Part shown: one piece after another, positions 46,602 through 55,834 of the stretch | Numbering within the stretch: position 1 is the first letter of the stretch | Layout: each line of letters begins with the position of its first letter | Assembly (NCBI RefSeq): GCF_003860345.1 | Contig: NZ_CP034179.1 | Location: forward strand, 3,394,001-3,458,000 | Reading direction: 5' to 3' | DNA from: Caenibius tardaugens NBRC 16725 | GTDB taxonomy: Bacteria > Pseudomonadota > Alphaproteobacteria > Sphingomonadales > Sphingomonadaceae | DNA: 64,000 nt | The notes under the pieces: generated by a model | Told to the model about the DNA's origin: nothing | The model's database searches: none | Seen by the model: only the letters and a program-made list of their open reading frames with translations | Translations under genes and position numbers: made by a program

Positions 46602-48362
46602 TCAGGATTGTGACGGCTTTTCGTAACGGGTGATGATGCGGTCGTTCGCGGCGCGCATGTCACCCGTTTCGATCTGGATTTTCAGCCGTTCCTTGTCACG
46701 GGCGCGGTACATGTCTTCGGCCCGGTCGATGTCTTCCAGACTGACGCCGAGATCGTCGAGCGCCAGTCGCGCCATCTTTACCGCGGATTCCAGCACTTCG
46801 CGAACCATGCGGGTGACCGGCGCGCCGCGCAGCCGGATAACCGCGCGGCGATCGTAGGCGCGCACATAGATCGCGGCATTGGGGAAGGCTTCGTGCACGC
46901 CTTCGATCATCTCGGCGGACAACTGGTCGCCATCGAGACAGAACATGATCAGTTCCGCCTCGCTGGCACCGGCCTGCCGTAAAAGATCGATCCGTGTGCC
47001 ATCGCCGAAATAGACCTTGGCGCCGAAGCCCCCGGCGATATCGATCATTTCGATGTCGCTATCGATCAGGGTCACCGGAATATCGTTGGCAATCAGCATT
47101 TGCGACACGGTTTGCCCGAACCGGCCATAGCCCACGACAATGGCATTGGCCCCTTCGTCGACCGGCCCGTCGCGCGTTTCGTGCTGTTGTGTCGGGGCTT
47201 CGCGAAACCGCCGTGTCGCGCCCATGAGGAACGGCGTGGTGGCCATCGACAGCGTTACAATCGCGCCGAACAGGCTGGCGGCCTCCGGATCGATCAGCAT
47301 CGCGTGGTTCGCCTGCGTGAACAGCACGAAGCCGAATTCGCCGCCCTGGCTCAGCAGCAGGCCCAGTGCCAATGCACTGCGCCACGCCATGCGGAAAGCC
47401 ATGCCGATGGCCATTATGATGGCGGTCTTGGTCGCAATCAGCGCAATTGCCATCGAGATGACGAAGAGCGGCCGTTCGGCGATTGCCCCGAGATCGAGCA
47501 TCATGCCCACCGCAAGGAAGAACAGGCCAAGCAGGATGGAACGGAACGGTTCCACATCGGCTTCCAGTTCGTGCCGATAGGGCGAATCCGCCAGCATCAC
47601 CCCGGCGACAAACGCACCGAGGGCTGTCGACAGCCCGAGCATTTGCATGATCGCGGCAGAACCGCCCACGGTGAACAGCGCAGCGACAACAAACATCTCC
47701 CGTTCGCCCAGATTGCCGATCAGGCGGAATAGGGGGCGAATGAGAAAACGCCCGGCAGCGATCAGACCGACAATCGCCGCCACCGTGTAGAGTGCCAGCA
47801 ACCACCCGGATGGCCCATGCGCATCGGCAGGATTACGACTGAGCGCGGCAATGATGGTGATCATCGGGATCAGGGCGAGATCCTGAAACAGCAGGATGGC
47901 AAAGGCGCGTTCGCCAAACGGTGTCCGCAACCGCCCTGCCGATTGCAGCATCGGCAGAACCTGCGCGGTGGAAGACAGCGCCAGCGGCAGGCCAAGCGCG
48001 AGCGCGGCAGGCACGGAGAATTGCGCAATCAGCGCGATGATCGCCGTCAGCGCTAGGCCGCAAGCCACCACCTGCAACAGCCCCAGTCCGAGAATGTCCT
48101 GTTTCATGCGCCACAGGCGGGATGGGTTGAGTTCCAGCCCGACAACGAAAAGCAGCAGTGTTATACCCAGTTCGGCAAGACTGATCTTTTCCTGCGCATC
48201 ACCGACAAGCCCCAGCACATGCGGCCCTACCAGCGCCCCCGCAACCAGATAGCCCAGTGTTGCGCCAAGTCCGAGCCGGCGGAACACAAGCACACAGATG
48301 AGCGCGAAACCGAGAAGAATAACGCCTTCGCTGAGGAGGAGAGCCTGGCCGCCTTCGTGCAT
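46602..48362 (-). CDS. CPA2-family monovalent cation:proton antiporter (KefB-like)
   Basis: 586 aa. About 12-13 TM helices (GLGATLGYLVAGALVGPHVLGLV; LALSSTAQVLPML; ALGLLLSQGGEFGFVLF), then a TrkA-N (RCK) domain with ANAIVVGYGRFGQTVSQMLIANDIPVTLIDSDIEMID and VYFGDGTRIDLLRQAGASEAELI (about residues 410-530). Kef-type K+ efflux or Na+/K+:H+ exchange at the inner membrane, gated by the nucleotide-binding domain. The C-terminal TrkA-C half is short. Convergent with the phytase. Confidence 0.9.
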   Translation of the reverse strand: MHEGGQALLLSEGVILLGFALICVLVFRRLGLGATLGYLVAGALVGPHVLGLVGDAQEKISLAELGITLLLFVVGLELNPSRLWRMKQDILGLGLLQVVACGLALTAIIALIAQFSVPAALALGLPLALSSTAQVLPMLQSAGRLRTPFGERAFAILLFQDLALIPMITIIAALSRNPADAHGPSGWLLALYTVAAIVGLIAAGRFLIRPLFRLIGNLGEREMFVVAALFTVGGSAAIMQMLGLSTALGAFVAGVMLADSPYRHELEADVEPFRSILLGLFFLAVGMMLDLGAIAERPLFVISMAIALIATKTAIIMAIGMAFRMAWRSALALGLLLSQGGEFGFVLFTQANHAMLIDPEAASLFGAIVTLSMATTPFLMGATRRFREAPTQQHETRDGPVDEGANAIVVGYGRFGQTVSQMLIANDIPVTLIDSDIEMIDIAGGFGAKVYFGDGTRIDLLRQAGASEAELIMFCLDGDQLSAEMIEGVHEAFPNAAIYVRAYDRRAVIRLRGAPVTRMVREVLESAVKMARLALDDLGVSLEDIDRAEDMYRARDKERLKIQIETGDMRAANDRIITRYEKPSQS

Positions 48363-48517
48363 AGGGTCGCTTACCCCTTTCAGATGTTCGGGACGGCTAA
48401 CCTGCGAACCGGTGCATCAGCGCCAGTCTGGAACGTCGGAGCCCGCAATGGAAATGCGTGAAACCAGTCCTTTAATCGTTTCTGGCAGCGAGTACCATCC
48501 GGAACGAAAGCAGCAAG

Positions 48518-49909
48518 CTAGACCATATCCAGTGGGCGGATCAGCCGGTCGAACGTGGCGTCGTCCACATAGCCGAGATCGAGGGCCGCCTGCCGCAGGG
48601 TCTGGCCGTGTTGATGGGCATGGGTCGCAATCTTGGCCGCTTTGTCATACCCGATTTCGGGGGCAAGCGCGGTGACCAGCATCAACGATCTATCGACCAG
48701 TTCCTGAATGCGCGCGCGATTGGGTTGCAGCCCTTCGATGCAGCGGGTTGCGAAACTTTCCATGCCGGTGGCCAGCAGCGCGATGGAGCGCAGGACGGCG
48801 GCGCCAACCATCGGCTTGAACACGTTCAGTTCGAAATGGCCCTGCATACCGCCGACGATCACTGCCTGATTGTTGCCGATCACTTGTGCGGCGACCATGG
48901 TCAGCATCTCGCACTGGGTCGGATTGACCTTGCCGGGCATGATCGAACTGCCCGGCTCGTTGGCGGGCAGATCCAGTTCGCCCAGACCGGAACGGGGCCC
49001 GCTGCCGAGCAGGCGAATGTCGTTGGCGATTTTATTGAGCGCGACGCTCAGCGTCGACAAGGCGGCAGAGAGATTGACGAGGCCATCGTTGGAAGCGAGC
49101 GCTTCGAATTTGTTGGCGGCGCTGGAAAACGGCAGGCCGGTCAGATCGCCTATGGCATCGGCCATGGCCGGGCCGAAATCCTTGGGGGCATTGAGCCCGG
49201 TGCCGACTGCCGTGCCCCCTTGCGCCAGCGGCATGATATCGCCGGTCAACGCTTCTTCGATACGCAGGCGGGCATTGCCGAGCTGCGCGGCATATCCTGA
49301 AAATTCCTGGCCCAGTGTGATCGGGGTGGCGTCCTGCAAATGAGTGCGGCCGATCTTCACAATGCCATTCCAGTCCTTCGCCCGTTGTTCCAGCAAGGTC
49401 CGCAAATGGGCAAGGGCGGGCAGCAGGACCCGATGGGCGGCCATGCCTGCCGCGACATGCAGCGCGGTCGGGAAACTGTCATTGGATGACTGGTGCATGT
49501 TGACGTGATCGTTGGGATGGACCGGGGTTTTCCCGCCACGTTGGCCGGTGAGAATTTCGTTGGCGCGCCCGGCAATCACCTCGTTCACATTCATGTTGCT
49601 TTGCGTGCCGCTGCCGGTTTGCCAGATCACCAGCGGGAACTGATCGTCCAGCTTGCCTGCGGCCACTTCGCCTGCGGCCACGGCAATGGCATCGGCCAGT
49701 TCAGCGGAAAGCCCATGCCTGCGGTTGATCTGCGCCGCGGCCTGTTTGACGATGGCAAGTGCGTGAATGATTTCAATCGGCATGCGTTCGCGTTCGCCGA
49801 AGGGGAAATTGGCGATGCTGCGCTGGGTTTGGGCGCCCCAATAGGCGGTGGCTGGAACAGCCACGTCCCCCAGAGTGTCGGTTTCGATGCGAACGTCGGA
49901 CACGGGCAA
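48518..49909 (-). CDS. fumC: Fumarate hydratase class II
   Basis: 463 aa, exactly the class II length. Signature GSSIMPGKVNPTQCEMLTMVAAQVIGNN (family SS-loop), TGSGTQSNMNVNEVIAGRANEI, and HPNDHVNMHQSSNDSFPTALHVAA. Active-site His in GRTHLQDATPITLGQEF. Hydrates fumarate to malate in the TCA cycle; heat-stable and oxygen-insensitive class, no Fe-S ligands. Start at 49909 (MPVSDVRIETDTLG). Monocistronic by appearance; upstream is a divergent TonB receptor. Confidence 0.96.
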   Translation of the reverse strand: MPVSDVRIETDTLGDVAVPATAYWGAQTQRSIANFPFGERERMPIEIIHALAIVKQAAAQINRRHGLSAELADAIAVAAGEVAAGKLDDQFPLVIWQTGSGTQSNMNVNEVIAGRANEILTGQRGGKTPVHPNDHVNMHQSSNDSFPTALHVAAGMAAHRVLLPALAHLRTLLEQRAKDWNGIVKIGRTHLQDATPITLGQEFSGYAAQLGNARLRIEEALTGDIMPLAQGGTAVGTGLNAPKDFGPAMADAIGDLTGLPFSSAANKFEALASNDGLVNLSAALSTLSVALNKIANDIRLLGSGPRSGLGELDLPANEPGSSIMPGKVNPTQCEMLTMVAAQVIGNNQAVIVGGMQGHFELNVFKPMVGAAVLRSIALLATGMESFATRCIEGLQPNRARIQELVDRSLMLVTALAPEIGYDKAAKIATHAHQHGQTLRQAALDLGYVDDATFDRLIRPLDMV

Positions 49910-50044
49910 CTCCTCGAATGCGTGCGGCGCATGGGCTTATATCTGTTGAACGGCACATTTGTGCGCCTGTTCCCCATGTCGGCGCAAGTCGACAGTCTCT
50001 GCCAGCGTGTGTTAGGCGCCCGCAACACAGCAACTGGCAGAATC

Positions 50045-52087
50045 ATGGTTCACTATAAACGTCCGTACATTTCAACGATGTTGTTCCCCGCAGTGCTCGT
50101 TCTTCCGGTCATACCTGTGGCGGCTGAAGAGGCGCAGCCTGCCGATAATCGCGAGACCATCGTGGTGACCGGGCGCGGGCTCGAGGAAACACCGTCTGAA
50201 CCGGCCTACGACACTGTCACAATCGAACGGAAGCGGATCATGTCTTCCGCATCGGGCCGGGTGGAAGACGTGCTGTCCACCGTGGCGGGTTTTCAGCAGT
50301 TTCGCCGTTCGGACAGCCGTTCCTCCAATCCTTCGGCGCAAGGGGTGACCTTGCGTTCGCTGGGCGGCAATGCCTCGACCCGGGCGATGGTCATGCTGGA
50401 CGGGGTGCCGATGGTCGACCCGTTCTTCGGCTATGTTCCGCTTCCGGCGCTCGCCCCGGATCGGCTGCAACGGATCACGGTGACGCGTGGGGGCGGATCG
50501 GGGCCGTTCGGCGCGGGCGCATTGGCCGGGGCGATCGAACTGGAAAGCGCCGATGCGGCAACCCTTGGGCTGGTGAGCGGCAGTGCCGCAGTGAACCAGC
50601 GCGGCGAGAGCGAACTGACCGGCAATATCGCCCCGCAACTGGGCAGCGGCTTTGCGGTCCTTTCCGGCCGCTGGGATCGCGGCGAGGGTTTCTACACCAC
50701 ACCGCAGGACGAACGCGTGCCGGCAACAGCCCGCGCGCGTTACGACAGCTGGTCTGTGGGGGGCAGAGTGGTCATGCCCCTGTCCGGGGATGTCGAACTG
50801 CAGGCGCGCGCCATGGCGTTCGACGATCACCGCACCTTGCGTTTCAAAGGGGCGGACAGCACCAGTAGCGGGCAGGATGCCAGCCTGCGGATCGTCGGTC
50901 GGGGCGATTGGCAGTTCGATGTGCTGGGCTTCGCGCAATGGCGCGACTTTTCCAATATCGTGGTCAGTTCGACCCGGTTCGTGCCGGTGCTGGATCAGCG
51001 CAAGACCCCATCGCGGGGGATTGGCGGGAAGATCGAAATCCGCCCGCCCGTGGGGCCCGATCACGTGCTGCGGATCGGTGCGGATTATCGCCGCGTTTCG
51101 GGCACGATGTACGAGGATGCCTATAACGCCATGACCGGCGCGGTAACCGCGCGGCGCCATGCCGGCGGGCGGAACAGCGATATCGGCCTGTTCGTGGAAG
51201 ATGCCTGGACACTCGGCCCGGTCGTGCTGACGGGCGGGCTGCGTGCCGACCGGACGACAATCAGCGGCGGCCATTTTGTGGAGCGTAATCCCGCTGGCAC
51301 GGTGGTCGTGTCCAACGATTTTGACAGCCGGTCCGACTGGACGGTGACCTGGCGGGCAGGCGGCGTGTACCATGCCTCTTCTGCGCTTGCTCTACGGGCC
51401 GCTGCCTATAGCGGGATCAGGCTGCCGACATTGAACGAACTCTACCGGCCGTTCACGGTGTTTCCGATTACCACGAAGGCCAATGCCGGGCTGCGCAACG
51501 AAAAACTGGTCGGTTACGAGATCGGGATCGATGCCACGCCGGCCGAAGGGGTGACGCTGTCGTTTACGGCATTCGACAACAAGGTGAAGCACGCCATCAC
51601 CAATGTTTCCGATCCCATCGTCCCGAATCTGCGGCAGCGGCAGAACCTGCCCGCAATCAAGGCGCGAGGGGTGGAACTGGGCGCGGCGGTGGTGCGCGGC
51701 CCGTTCCGGTTTGACGGCAGCCTTGCCTGGACCGATGCGGAAATGGTCGGGCGCGGTGCCTCCGCCGATCTCGATGGCAAACGCCCGGCACAGTCACCGC
51801 GTTGGGCCATGAACGGTACGATTACATACACGCCCGCGCCGGGCTGGACGCTGGCCGCCACTTTGCGGCACATCGGCAAACAGTACGAAAGCGATCTGGA
51901 AACCGACGTTCTGCCCGCAGCGACCACGGTGGATGCTTTCGCCGAAATGCCGCTGGTTCGTGGCTTTTCCGCGTTTGTGCGGGGTGAAAACCTGCTGGAT
52001 GAAACCGTGGTCACCCGTAATGCGGATGGCTCGGTCGACCTGGGCACGCCGCGGACCTTGTGGATCGGGGTCCGGCTGGCACACTAG
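50045..52087 (+). CDS. TonB-dependent receptor, compact plug-barrel type
   Basis: 680 aa from the ATG at 50045; an in-frame ATG at 50078 gives a more typical signal peptide (MLFPAVLVLPVIPVAA). Plug: TIVVTGRGLEETPSEPAYDTVTIERKRIMSS, EDVLSTVAGFQQFRRSDSRSSNPSAQGVTLRSLGGNASTRAMVMLDGVPMVDPFFGYVP, then FGAGALAGAIELESADA. Barrel ends LGTPRTLWIGVRLAH. Resembles siderophore, heme or cobalamin-type receptors but the ligand is undefined; no riboswitch or Fur-box is evident at 49910-50044. It is divergent from fumC. Confidence 0.88.
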   Translation: MVHYKRPYISTMLFPAVLVLPVIPVAAEEAQPADNRETIVVTGRGLEETPSEPAYDTVTIERKRIMSSASGRVEDVLSTVAGFQQFRRSDSRSSNPSAQGVTLRSLGGNASTRAMVMLDGVPMVDPFFGYVPLPALAPDRLQRITVTRGGGSGPFGAGALAGAIELESADAATLGLVSGSAAVNQRGESELTGNIAPQLGSGFAVLSGRWDRGEGFYTTPQDERVPATARARYDSWSVGGRVVMPLSGDVELQARAMAFDDHRTLRFKGADSTSSGQDASLRIVGRGDWQFDVLGFAQWRDFSNIVVSSTRFVPVLDQRKTPSRGIGGKIEIRPPVGPDHVLRIGADYRRVSGTMYEDAYNAMTGAVTARRHAGGRNSDIGLFVEDAWTLGPVVLTGGLRADRTTISGGHFVERNPAGTVVVSNDFDSRSDWTVTWRAGGVYHASSALALRAAAYSGIRLPTLNELYRPFTVFPITTKANAGLRNEKLVGYEIGIDATPAEGVTLSFTAFDNKVKHAITNVSDPIVPNLRQRQNLPAIKARGVELGAAVVRGPFRFDGSLAWTDAEMVGRGASADLDGKRPAQSPRWAMNGTITYTPAPGWTLAATLRHIGKQYESDLETDVLPAATTVDAFAEMPLVRGFSAFVRGENLLDETVVTRNADGSVDLGTPRTLWIGVRLAH

Positions 52088-52101
52088 CCAGGCCGGACTT
52101 G

Positions 52102-53835
52102 TCAGGCGGCGAGCGGAGCCGATTGCGCGCCGCGAACAAAACGTCCCGGCAAGGCACCGCTCGCTTCCCCGTTGCGGTAGGTCACCATGCCGCTGACCAT
52201 GGTCAGTTCATAGCCTTTGGCCTGCTGAATCAGCCGACGCCCGCCTGCGGGCAGGTCATAGACGATGGTTGGGGCGGGCAGTTCAAGCCGTTCCGGGTCG
52301 ATCACGTTGATATCGGCCTTGTATCCCGGGCGCAGCAAGCCACGATCGTCCAGCCCGACGGCGCGTGCCGGTTCGTGCGACAGTTGCCGCACGGCCCAGG
52401 CCAGGGGTAGCCGCCCTTCGGTGCGATCGCGCACCCAGTGGGTCAGGACGAAGGTGGGGAAACTAGAATCGCAGATCAGGCTGTAATGCGCGCCGCCATC
52501 GCCCAGCGCGATGATCGTGTTGGGATCGGATATCATCCGGCGTGCCATGTCCAGATTGCCGTCGACGTAGTTCGACGACGGCATCATAAGCAGGCCGCGC
52601 CCGTCCTGTTCCAGAAGCGCATCCAGCGCCAGTTCGGCGGCGTTGCGGCCTTCTTCCTGTGCCCTTGCGCCAAGGCGGCTGGCGGCAGCCGGTTCGTAAT
52701 TGGGCGGATTGCCCATGGGATAGAGATCGGCCACGTCGCTCGCCAGCGTCATATACAGCGGATTGTCGGTAACCGGCGTTTCCGCCAGCAACCGGGCGCG
52801 CAGATCCGGTTCGCGCAGTGCGCTGACTTTTTCCGCCAGCGGGAGGTCGGCAATGGCCTGAAAACTCGGATGAAACCGGAAAGGGTGGAACGACAGTTCC
52901 AATCCGAACAGCATGCCGATGGGGCGCGGGAAGACCTGTGCCCGGATCGGCGTTGCATTGTCCGCATTGTAGTCTTTCAGCATGGCCAGCATCGTTTCCG
53001 GCAGATCGCGCTGGTACTTCTTCTGCAGCAGGCTGAACGAAAGCGGGCGGCCCGATGTCGCCACGATATCGCGGAACAGGGCCATGTCCGATTGCGGATC
53101 ATCCCCATAATGCGAATTGGGGATCATCTGGAACACCCCCGTACCGGCATCGGCCAGTCCCCCGGCCAGCGCCAGGAGTTCCGCGCGATCCGCATCGACC
53201 GACGGAGCCAGTTCTCCCGCCACGGTGCGGTGCCCATGATTGCGCGATGTCGTTACCCCCAGCGCGCCTGCCGCCACGCCTTCGCGCACGATTTCACGCA
53301 TTTGCTGCAATTCATCGGATGTGGCCGCCACGCGGGCCGCCCCGCGTTCGCCCATGACAAAGACCCTGACGGGGGAGTGCGGCACTTGTGCGGCGAAATC
53401 AACATCGGCCTCGCGCCCGGCAAGAACATCCAGATATTCGGGGAAGCTTTCCCAGTTCCACGGCAGACCTTCGGTCATCACGACTTCGGGGATGTCTTCG
53501 ACCCCTTCCATCACTTCGACCAGCATGTCGCGCTGGTGCGGGCGGCACGGGGCAAAACCGACCCCGCAATTGCCCATGACCACGGTAGTGACCCCGTGGT
53601 CGGATGAGGGGCGCATGCGCTGTTCCCACGTGATCTGGCCATCGTAATGGGTGTGAATATCGACAAAGCCTGGCGTAACCAGTTTTCCGGCGGCGTCGAA
53701 TTCCTCCGCGCCCTGTCCGGCAAACGTGCCGATCGCAACGATCTTTCCAGCGGATATCGCAATATCTGCAATATATGGATCGTTGCCGCTACCATCCACG
53801 ATCATGCCATTCCGGATCACCGTTTCGTAAAGCAT
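52102..53835 (-). CDS. Amidohydrolase, N-acyl-D-amino-acid deacylase family
   Basis: 577 aa. Metal-dependent amidohydrolase: VTPGFVDIHTHYDGQITWEQ with HxH, the MGNCGVGFAP loop, TSRNHGHR, and LGDGGAHYSLICDSSFPTFVLTHWVRDR with HEPARAVGLDDRGLLRPGYKADINVID. This is the D-aminoacylase/dihydroorotase-like group. Substrate may be an N-acyl-D-amino acid or a related amide; in sphingomonads homologues often lie beside catabolic genes. Divergent from the TetR gene, with two palindromes between, so likely under TetR control. Confidence 0.88.
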   Translation of the reverse strand: MLYETVIRNGMIVDGSGNDPYIADIAISAGKIVAIGTFAGQGAEEFDAAGKLVTPGFVDIHTHYDGQITWEQRMRPSSDHGVTTVVMGNCGVGFAPCRPHQRDMLVEVMEGVEDIPEVVMTEGLPWNWESFPEYLDVLAGREADVDFAAQVPHSPVRVFVMGERGAARVAATSDELQQMREIVREGVAAGALGVTTSRNHGHRTVAGELAPSVDADRAELLALAGGLADAGTGVFQMIPNSHYGDDPQSDMALFRDIVATSGRPLSFSLLQKKYQRDLPETMLAMLKDYNADNATPIRAQVFPRPIGMLFGLELSFHPFRFHPSFQAIADLPLAEKVSALREPDLRARLLAETPVTDNPLYMTLASDVADLYPMGNPPNYEPAAASRLGARAQEEGRNAAELALDALLEQDGRGLLMMPSSNYVDGNLDMARRMISDPNTIIALGDGGAHYSLICDSSFPTFVLTHWVRDRTEGRLPLAWAVRQLSHEPARAVGLDDRGLLRPGYKADINVIDPERLELPAPTIVYDLPAGGRRLIQQAKGYELTMVSGMVTYRNGEASGALPGRFVRGAQSAPLAA

Positions 53836-53884
53836 ATCGATAACTCATCCCAACAAAATTAGTTTTTGCGTATTTTAGTGACGT

Positions 53885-53900
53885 ATTGCGCCGGCGCAAT
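53885..53900. promoter_or_regulatory. Perfect 16-bp palindrome between amidohydrolase and TetR genes
   Basis: ATTGCGCCGGCGCAAT, 50 bp from the amidohydrolase start and ~100 bp from the TetR ATG. Distinct from the 9+9 repeat nearer TetR. Could be an operator or a short terminator-like stem. Confidence 0.4.
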
Positions 53901-53962
53901 CGCTTTTGCATCGCATCGGGGCGTTTTGCCTTCCACCCGCTTGACAGTCCATGCAATTTGCA

Positions 53963-53986
53963 AATACAGAACAAGTATTCTGTATT
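53963..53986. promoter_or_regulatory. TetR operator: 9-bp arms, 6-bp spacer
   Basis: AATACAGAA (53963-53971) and TTCTGTATT (53978-53986) are perfect inverted repeats around CAAGTA. They end 15 bp before the TetR ATG, and a TTGACA at 53941-53946 lies upstream, so the palindrome covers the expected -10. Typical autoregulatory TetR operator. Confidence 0.7.
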
Positions 53987-54001
53987 GATGAGGTGGTGGA
54001 T

Positions 54002-54628
54002 ATGGCCGGTCGGCCGGCAAAGTATTGCAGGGAAACCGTGATCGGAAATGCCATGGCGGAATTCTGGTCGCGCGGCTTTGTCGGCAGCGATATCGACGGG
54101 CTGACCGGCGCCGCAGGCGTAAATCGGCATAGTCTCTACAAGGCTTTCGGGGGCAAGCGGGGGCTGTTTCTCGATGCGCTGCGGCATTATGTGGATGGTG
54201 TTGCTGCCGGTTACGTGAAGCTGCTTGAGCAAGGTTCCGGTCTCGACGATATTTGCGCCTACTTCGCCTATGCGACCGGTATGCGGCAGGTGGAAAACCC
54301 CGATGCCGAACCGCAGGGTTTTGATCAGCGTGGCTGTTTTCTGGTCAACACGGCAATCGAACTCGGCCATTCCGACCCTCAGGTGACGGCTTTGCTCGAG
54401 GTCTATTACGCCCGGATCGAAAACGCTTTCGCGGGATTGATCCGACGGGGGCAGGAAAGCGGTTCGATCCGCAGCGATATCGATCCGCACATTACGGCCC
54501 GTTGGCTGCGGGTGACGAGCCAGGGGCTGAGCGTATCATCGCGTATGGGTTCCGTACCCGGCGATCTGACCGGGGTGGTTCGCATGGCGCTCGCGACAAC
54601 AGAACAGGCAAAAGGAGAAAGAGGATGA
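54002..54628 (+). CDS. TetR-family transcriptional regulator
   Basis: 208 aa from the ATG at 54002 with AGGTGG upstream; an ORF start at 53951 would run through the operator and is rejected. N-terminal HTH: CRETVIGNAMAEFWSRGFVGSDIDGLTGAAGVNRHSLYKAFGGKRGLFLDALRHY. C-terminal ligand domain with GFDQRGCFLVNTAIELGHSDPQV, as in AcrR/YjgJ-like group with a Cys in the pocket region. Overlaps the following AhpD-like gene by 4 bp (ATGA at 54625), so they form one operon. Probably represses itself, the downstream genes and the amidohydrolase. Confidence 0.9.
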   Translation: MAGRPAKYCRETVIGNAMAEFWSRGFVGSDIDGLTGAAGVNRHSLYKAFGGKRGLFLDALRHYVDGVAAGYVKLLEQGSGLDDICAYFAYATGMRQVENPDAEPQGFDQRGCFLVNTAIELGHSDPQVTALLEVYYARIENAFAGLIRRGQESGSIRSDIDPHITARWLRVTSQGLSVSSRMGSVPGDLTGVVRMALATTEQAKGERG

Positions 54629-55122
54629 CCGATACGATCACCAGCATTTCGCTGGATCAATCGCTTGCCCGGGCGGGCCCGGCGGCGGAAACATTCGCCA
54701 GTTTGTGGCAGAGCCTGTGGCAGCAGGAACAACTGCCCGTTGGTGTGCTGGAACTGTGCCGCCTGACATTCGCCCGGCTGCACCGGGATGAGGCGGAACT
54801 GGCGGCGATCAATCCGCTGGCTGGAATACGCGCCGATCTGCCGACGTTGAGCCGGCTGGTGATCGCGGACAAGGCGCATGATGCCGAAGAACTGACAGAA
54901 GGCGAAAAGGCCGTGCTGCTGTTTGCCGAATACTACTGGACCGACACCCAGTCGATCCCGCCCGAAGTGGGCGCAGCCGTGCAGGCCCATTTTGGAGACC
55001 GGGGCCTCGTGCTGCTGATCGAAGGGCTGGGCCTTATCGACGGGCGTATCCGCAGTGCACGGTGCCTGCGCGATATGCATGCCTTGCGTGCCAATCAGGA
55101 GGGTCTTGCGCATGTCAACTAA
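54625..55122 (+). CDS. AhpD/carboxymuconolactone-decarboxylase-like protein lacking CxxC
   Basis: 165 aa, start overlapping the TetR stop. All-helical AhpD-like pattern (LPVGVLELCRLTFARLHRDEAELAAINPLAGIRADLPTLSRL ... LTEGEKAVLLFAEYYWTDTQSIPPEVGAAVQAHFGDRGLVLLIEGLGLIDGRIR). At the position of the usual CxxC pair only ELCRLTFARLHRDE is seen, so the redox motif is missing. It overlaps the next gene by 11 bp. Paired CMD-fold proteins may act as a heteromer, or this one may be a non-catalytic partner. Function unknown. Confidence 0.7.
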   Translation: MTDTITSISLDQSLARAGPAAETFASLWQSLWQQEQLPVGVLELCRLTFARLHRDEAELAAINPLAGIRADLPTLSRLVIADKAHDAEELTEGEKAVLLFAEYYWTDTQSIPPEVGAAVQAHFGDRGLVLLIEGLGLIDGRIRSARCLRDMHALRANQEGLAHVN

Positions 55123-55642
55123 ACCAGCCCATGTGACCGGCTCCGGGGCCAATACGGGCAATGTCATTCGCGATAGCATGATGGGGCTGGTGCCCGGCAC
55201 GGTAGACCAGATCATCGCGCTCAACGGCAATGTGTGGCGCGACAGCCTCGTGCCGCCATCGCTGCTGGAAGTGCTGCGCCTGCGCAATGCGCGTACGGTG
55301 AACTGCGTGTTCTGCAAATCGGTGCGCTATGATGTCGCGAAGGCCGATGGCCTGACCGAAGATCGGGTGGCGATGATCGCCGATGGCTATGAGGACAGCG
55401 GGCTCGCCCCGCGCGAGAAGGCGGCCATCGCTTTGGCCGATGCCTATCTCGGATTTCCTGCCGGGGTGGATGCCGATGCTGCCACGCGGATTTCGGATGC
55501 CTTCAGCGATGACGAAATCGCATCGATGCTCGTTGCGCTGATGACGTACAATTTCACGTCGCGCGCCGCGGTGAGCAATGGCGGTATGCCCGAAGATCCG
55601 CTGCCGATTATGGAAATGTCCGTCTCGGCCGCTGCGGGCTAG
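55112..55642 (+). CDS. AhpD-like/carboxymuconolactone decarboxylase family protein with CxxC
   Basis: 176 aa, ATG at 55112 with AGGAGGG at 55098, overlapping the previous gene by 11 bp. Family signature: LPPSLLEVLRLRNARTVNCVFCKSVRYDVAKADGLTEDRVAMIAD, with the CVFC redox pair, then LAPREKAAIALADAYL and ISDAFSDDEIASMLVALMTYNFTSRAAVSNG. Probably alkylhydroperoxidase-like or a small dehydratase/lactonase of a catabolic route. A strong hairpin at 55650-55674 follows. Confidence 0.85.
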   Translation: MSTKPAHVTGSGANTGNVIRDSMMGLVPGTVDQIIALNGNVWRDSLVPPSLLEVLRLRNARTVNCVFCKSVRYDVAKADGLTEDRVAMIADGYEDSGLAPREKAAIALADAYLGFPAGVDADAATRISDAFSDDEIASMLVALMTYNFTSRAAVSNGGMPEDPLPIMEMSVSAAAG

Positions 55643-55649
55643 AATGGAT

Positions 55650-55674
55650 CGGGCCGGATCATGCGTCCGGCCCG
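55650..55674 (+). terminator. Terminator hairpin after AhpD-like pair
   Basis: CGGGCCGGA (55650-55658) and TCCGGCCCG (55666-55674) form a perfect 9-bp stem, 7-nt loop. It begins 8 bp after the stop; a TTTTT lies 15 bp past the stem. Confidence 0.65.
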
Positions 55675-55796
55675 TTAAGCCATGGCCGTTTTTAAGAACT
55701 GGCCGTCTCTGGAAATCAATTTCCCCCTGAGGCTGCTTGATTGTGCGCGGGGCATGGCGCATCTTGTGCGTGGAGAGGGGGATCGGCAATTTCTGT

Positions 55797-55834
55797 CCAT
55801 ACCTCTGATTTATTTTTGTAAAACAAAGGTATGG
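55797..55834 (+). promoter_or_regulatory. Inverted repeat with an arm over the start codon
   Basis: CCATACCT (55797-55804) faces AGGTATGG (55827-55834), the latter carrying AGG and the ATG at 55831. The 22-nt loop is AT-rich with a nested TTTGT/ACAAA. It could be a regulator's operator or an RNA stem covering the translation start. Confidence 0.45.

Noticed and set aside
53951-54001. Earlier ATG for the TetR gene
   Set aside because: It would lie upstream of the 9+9 operator and lacks a ribosome site; 54002 has AGGTGG.
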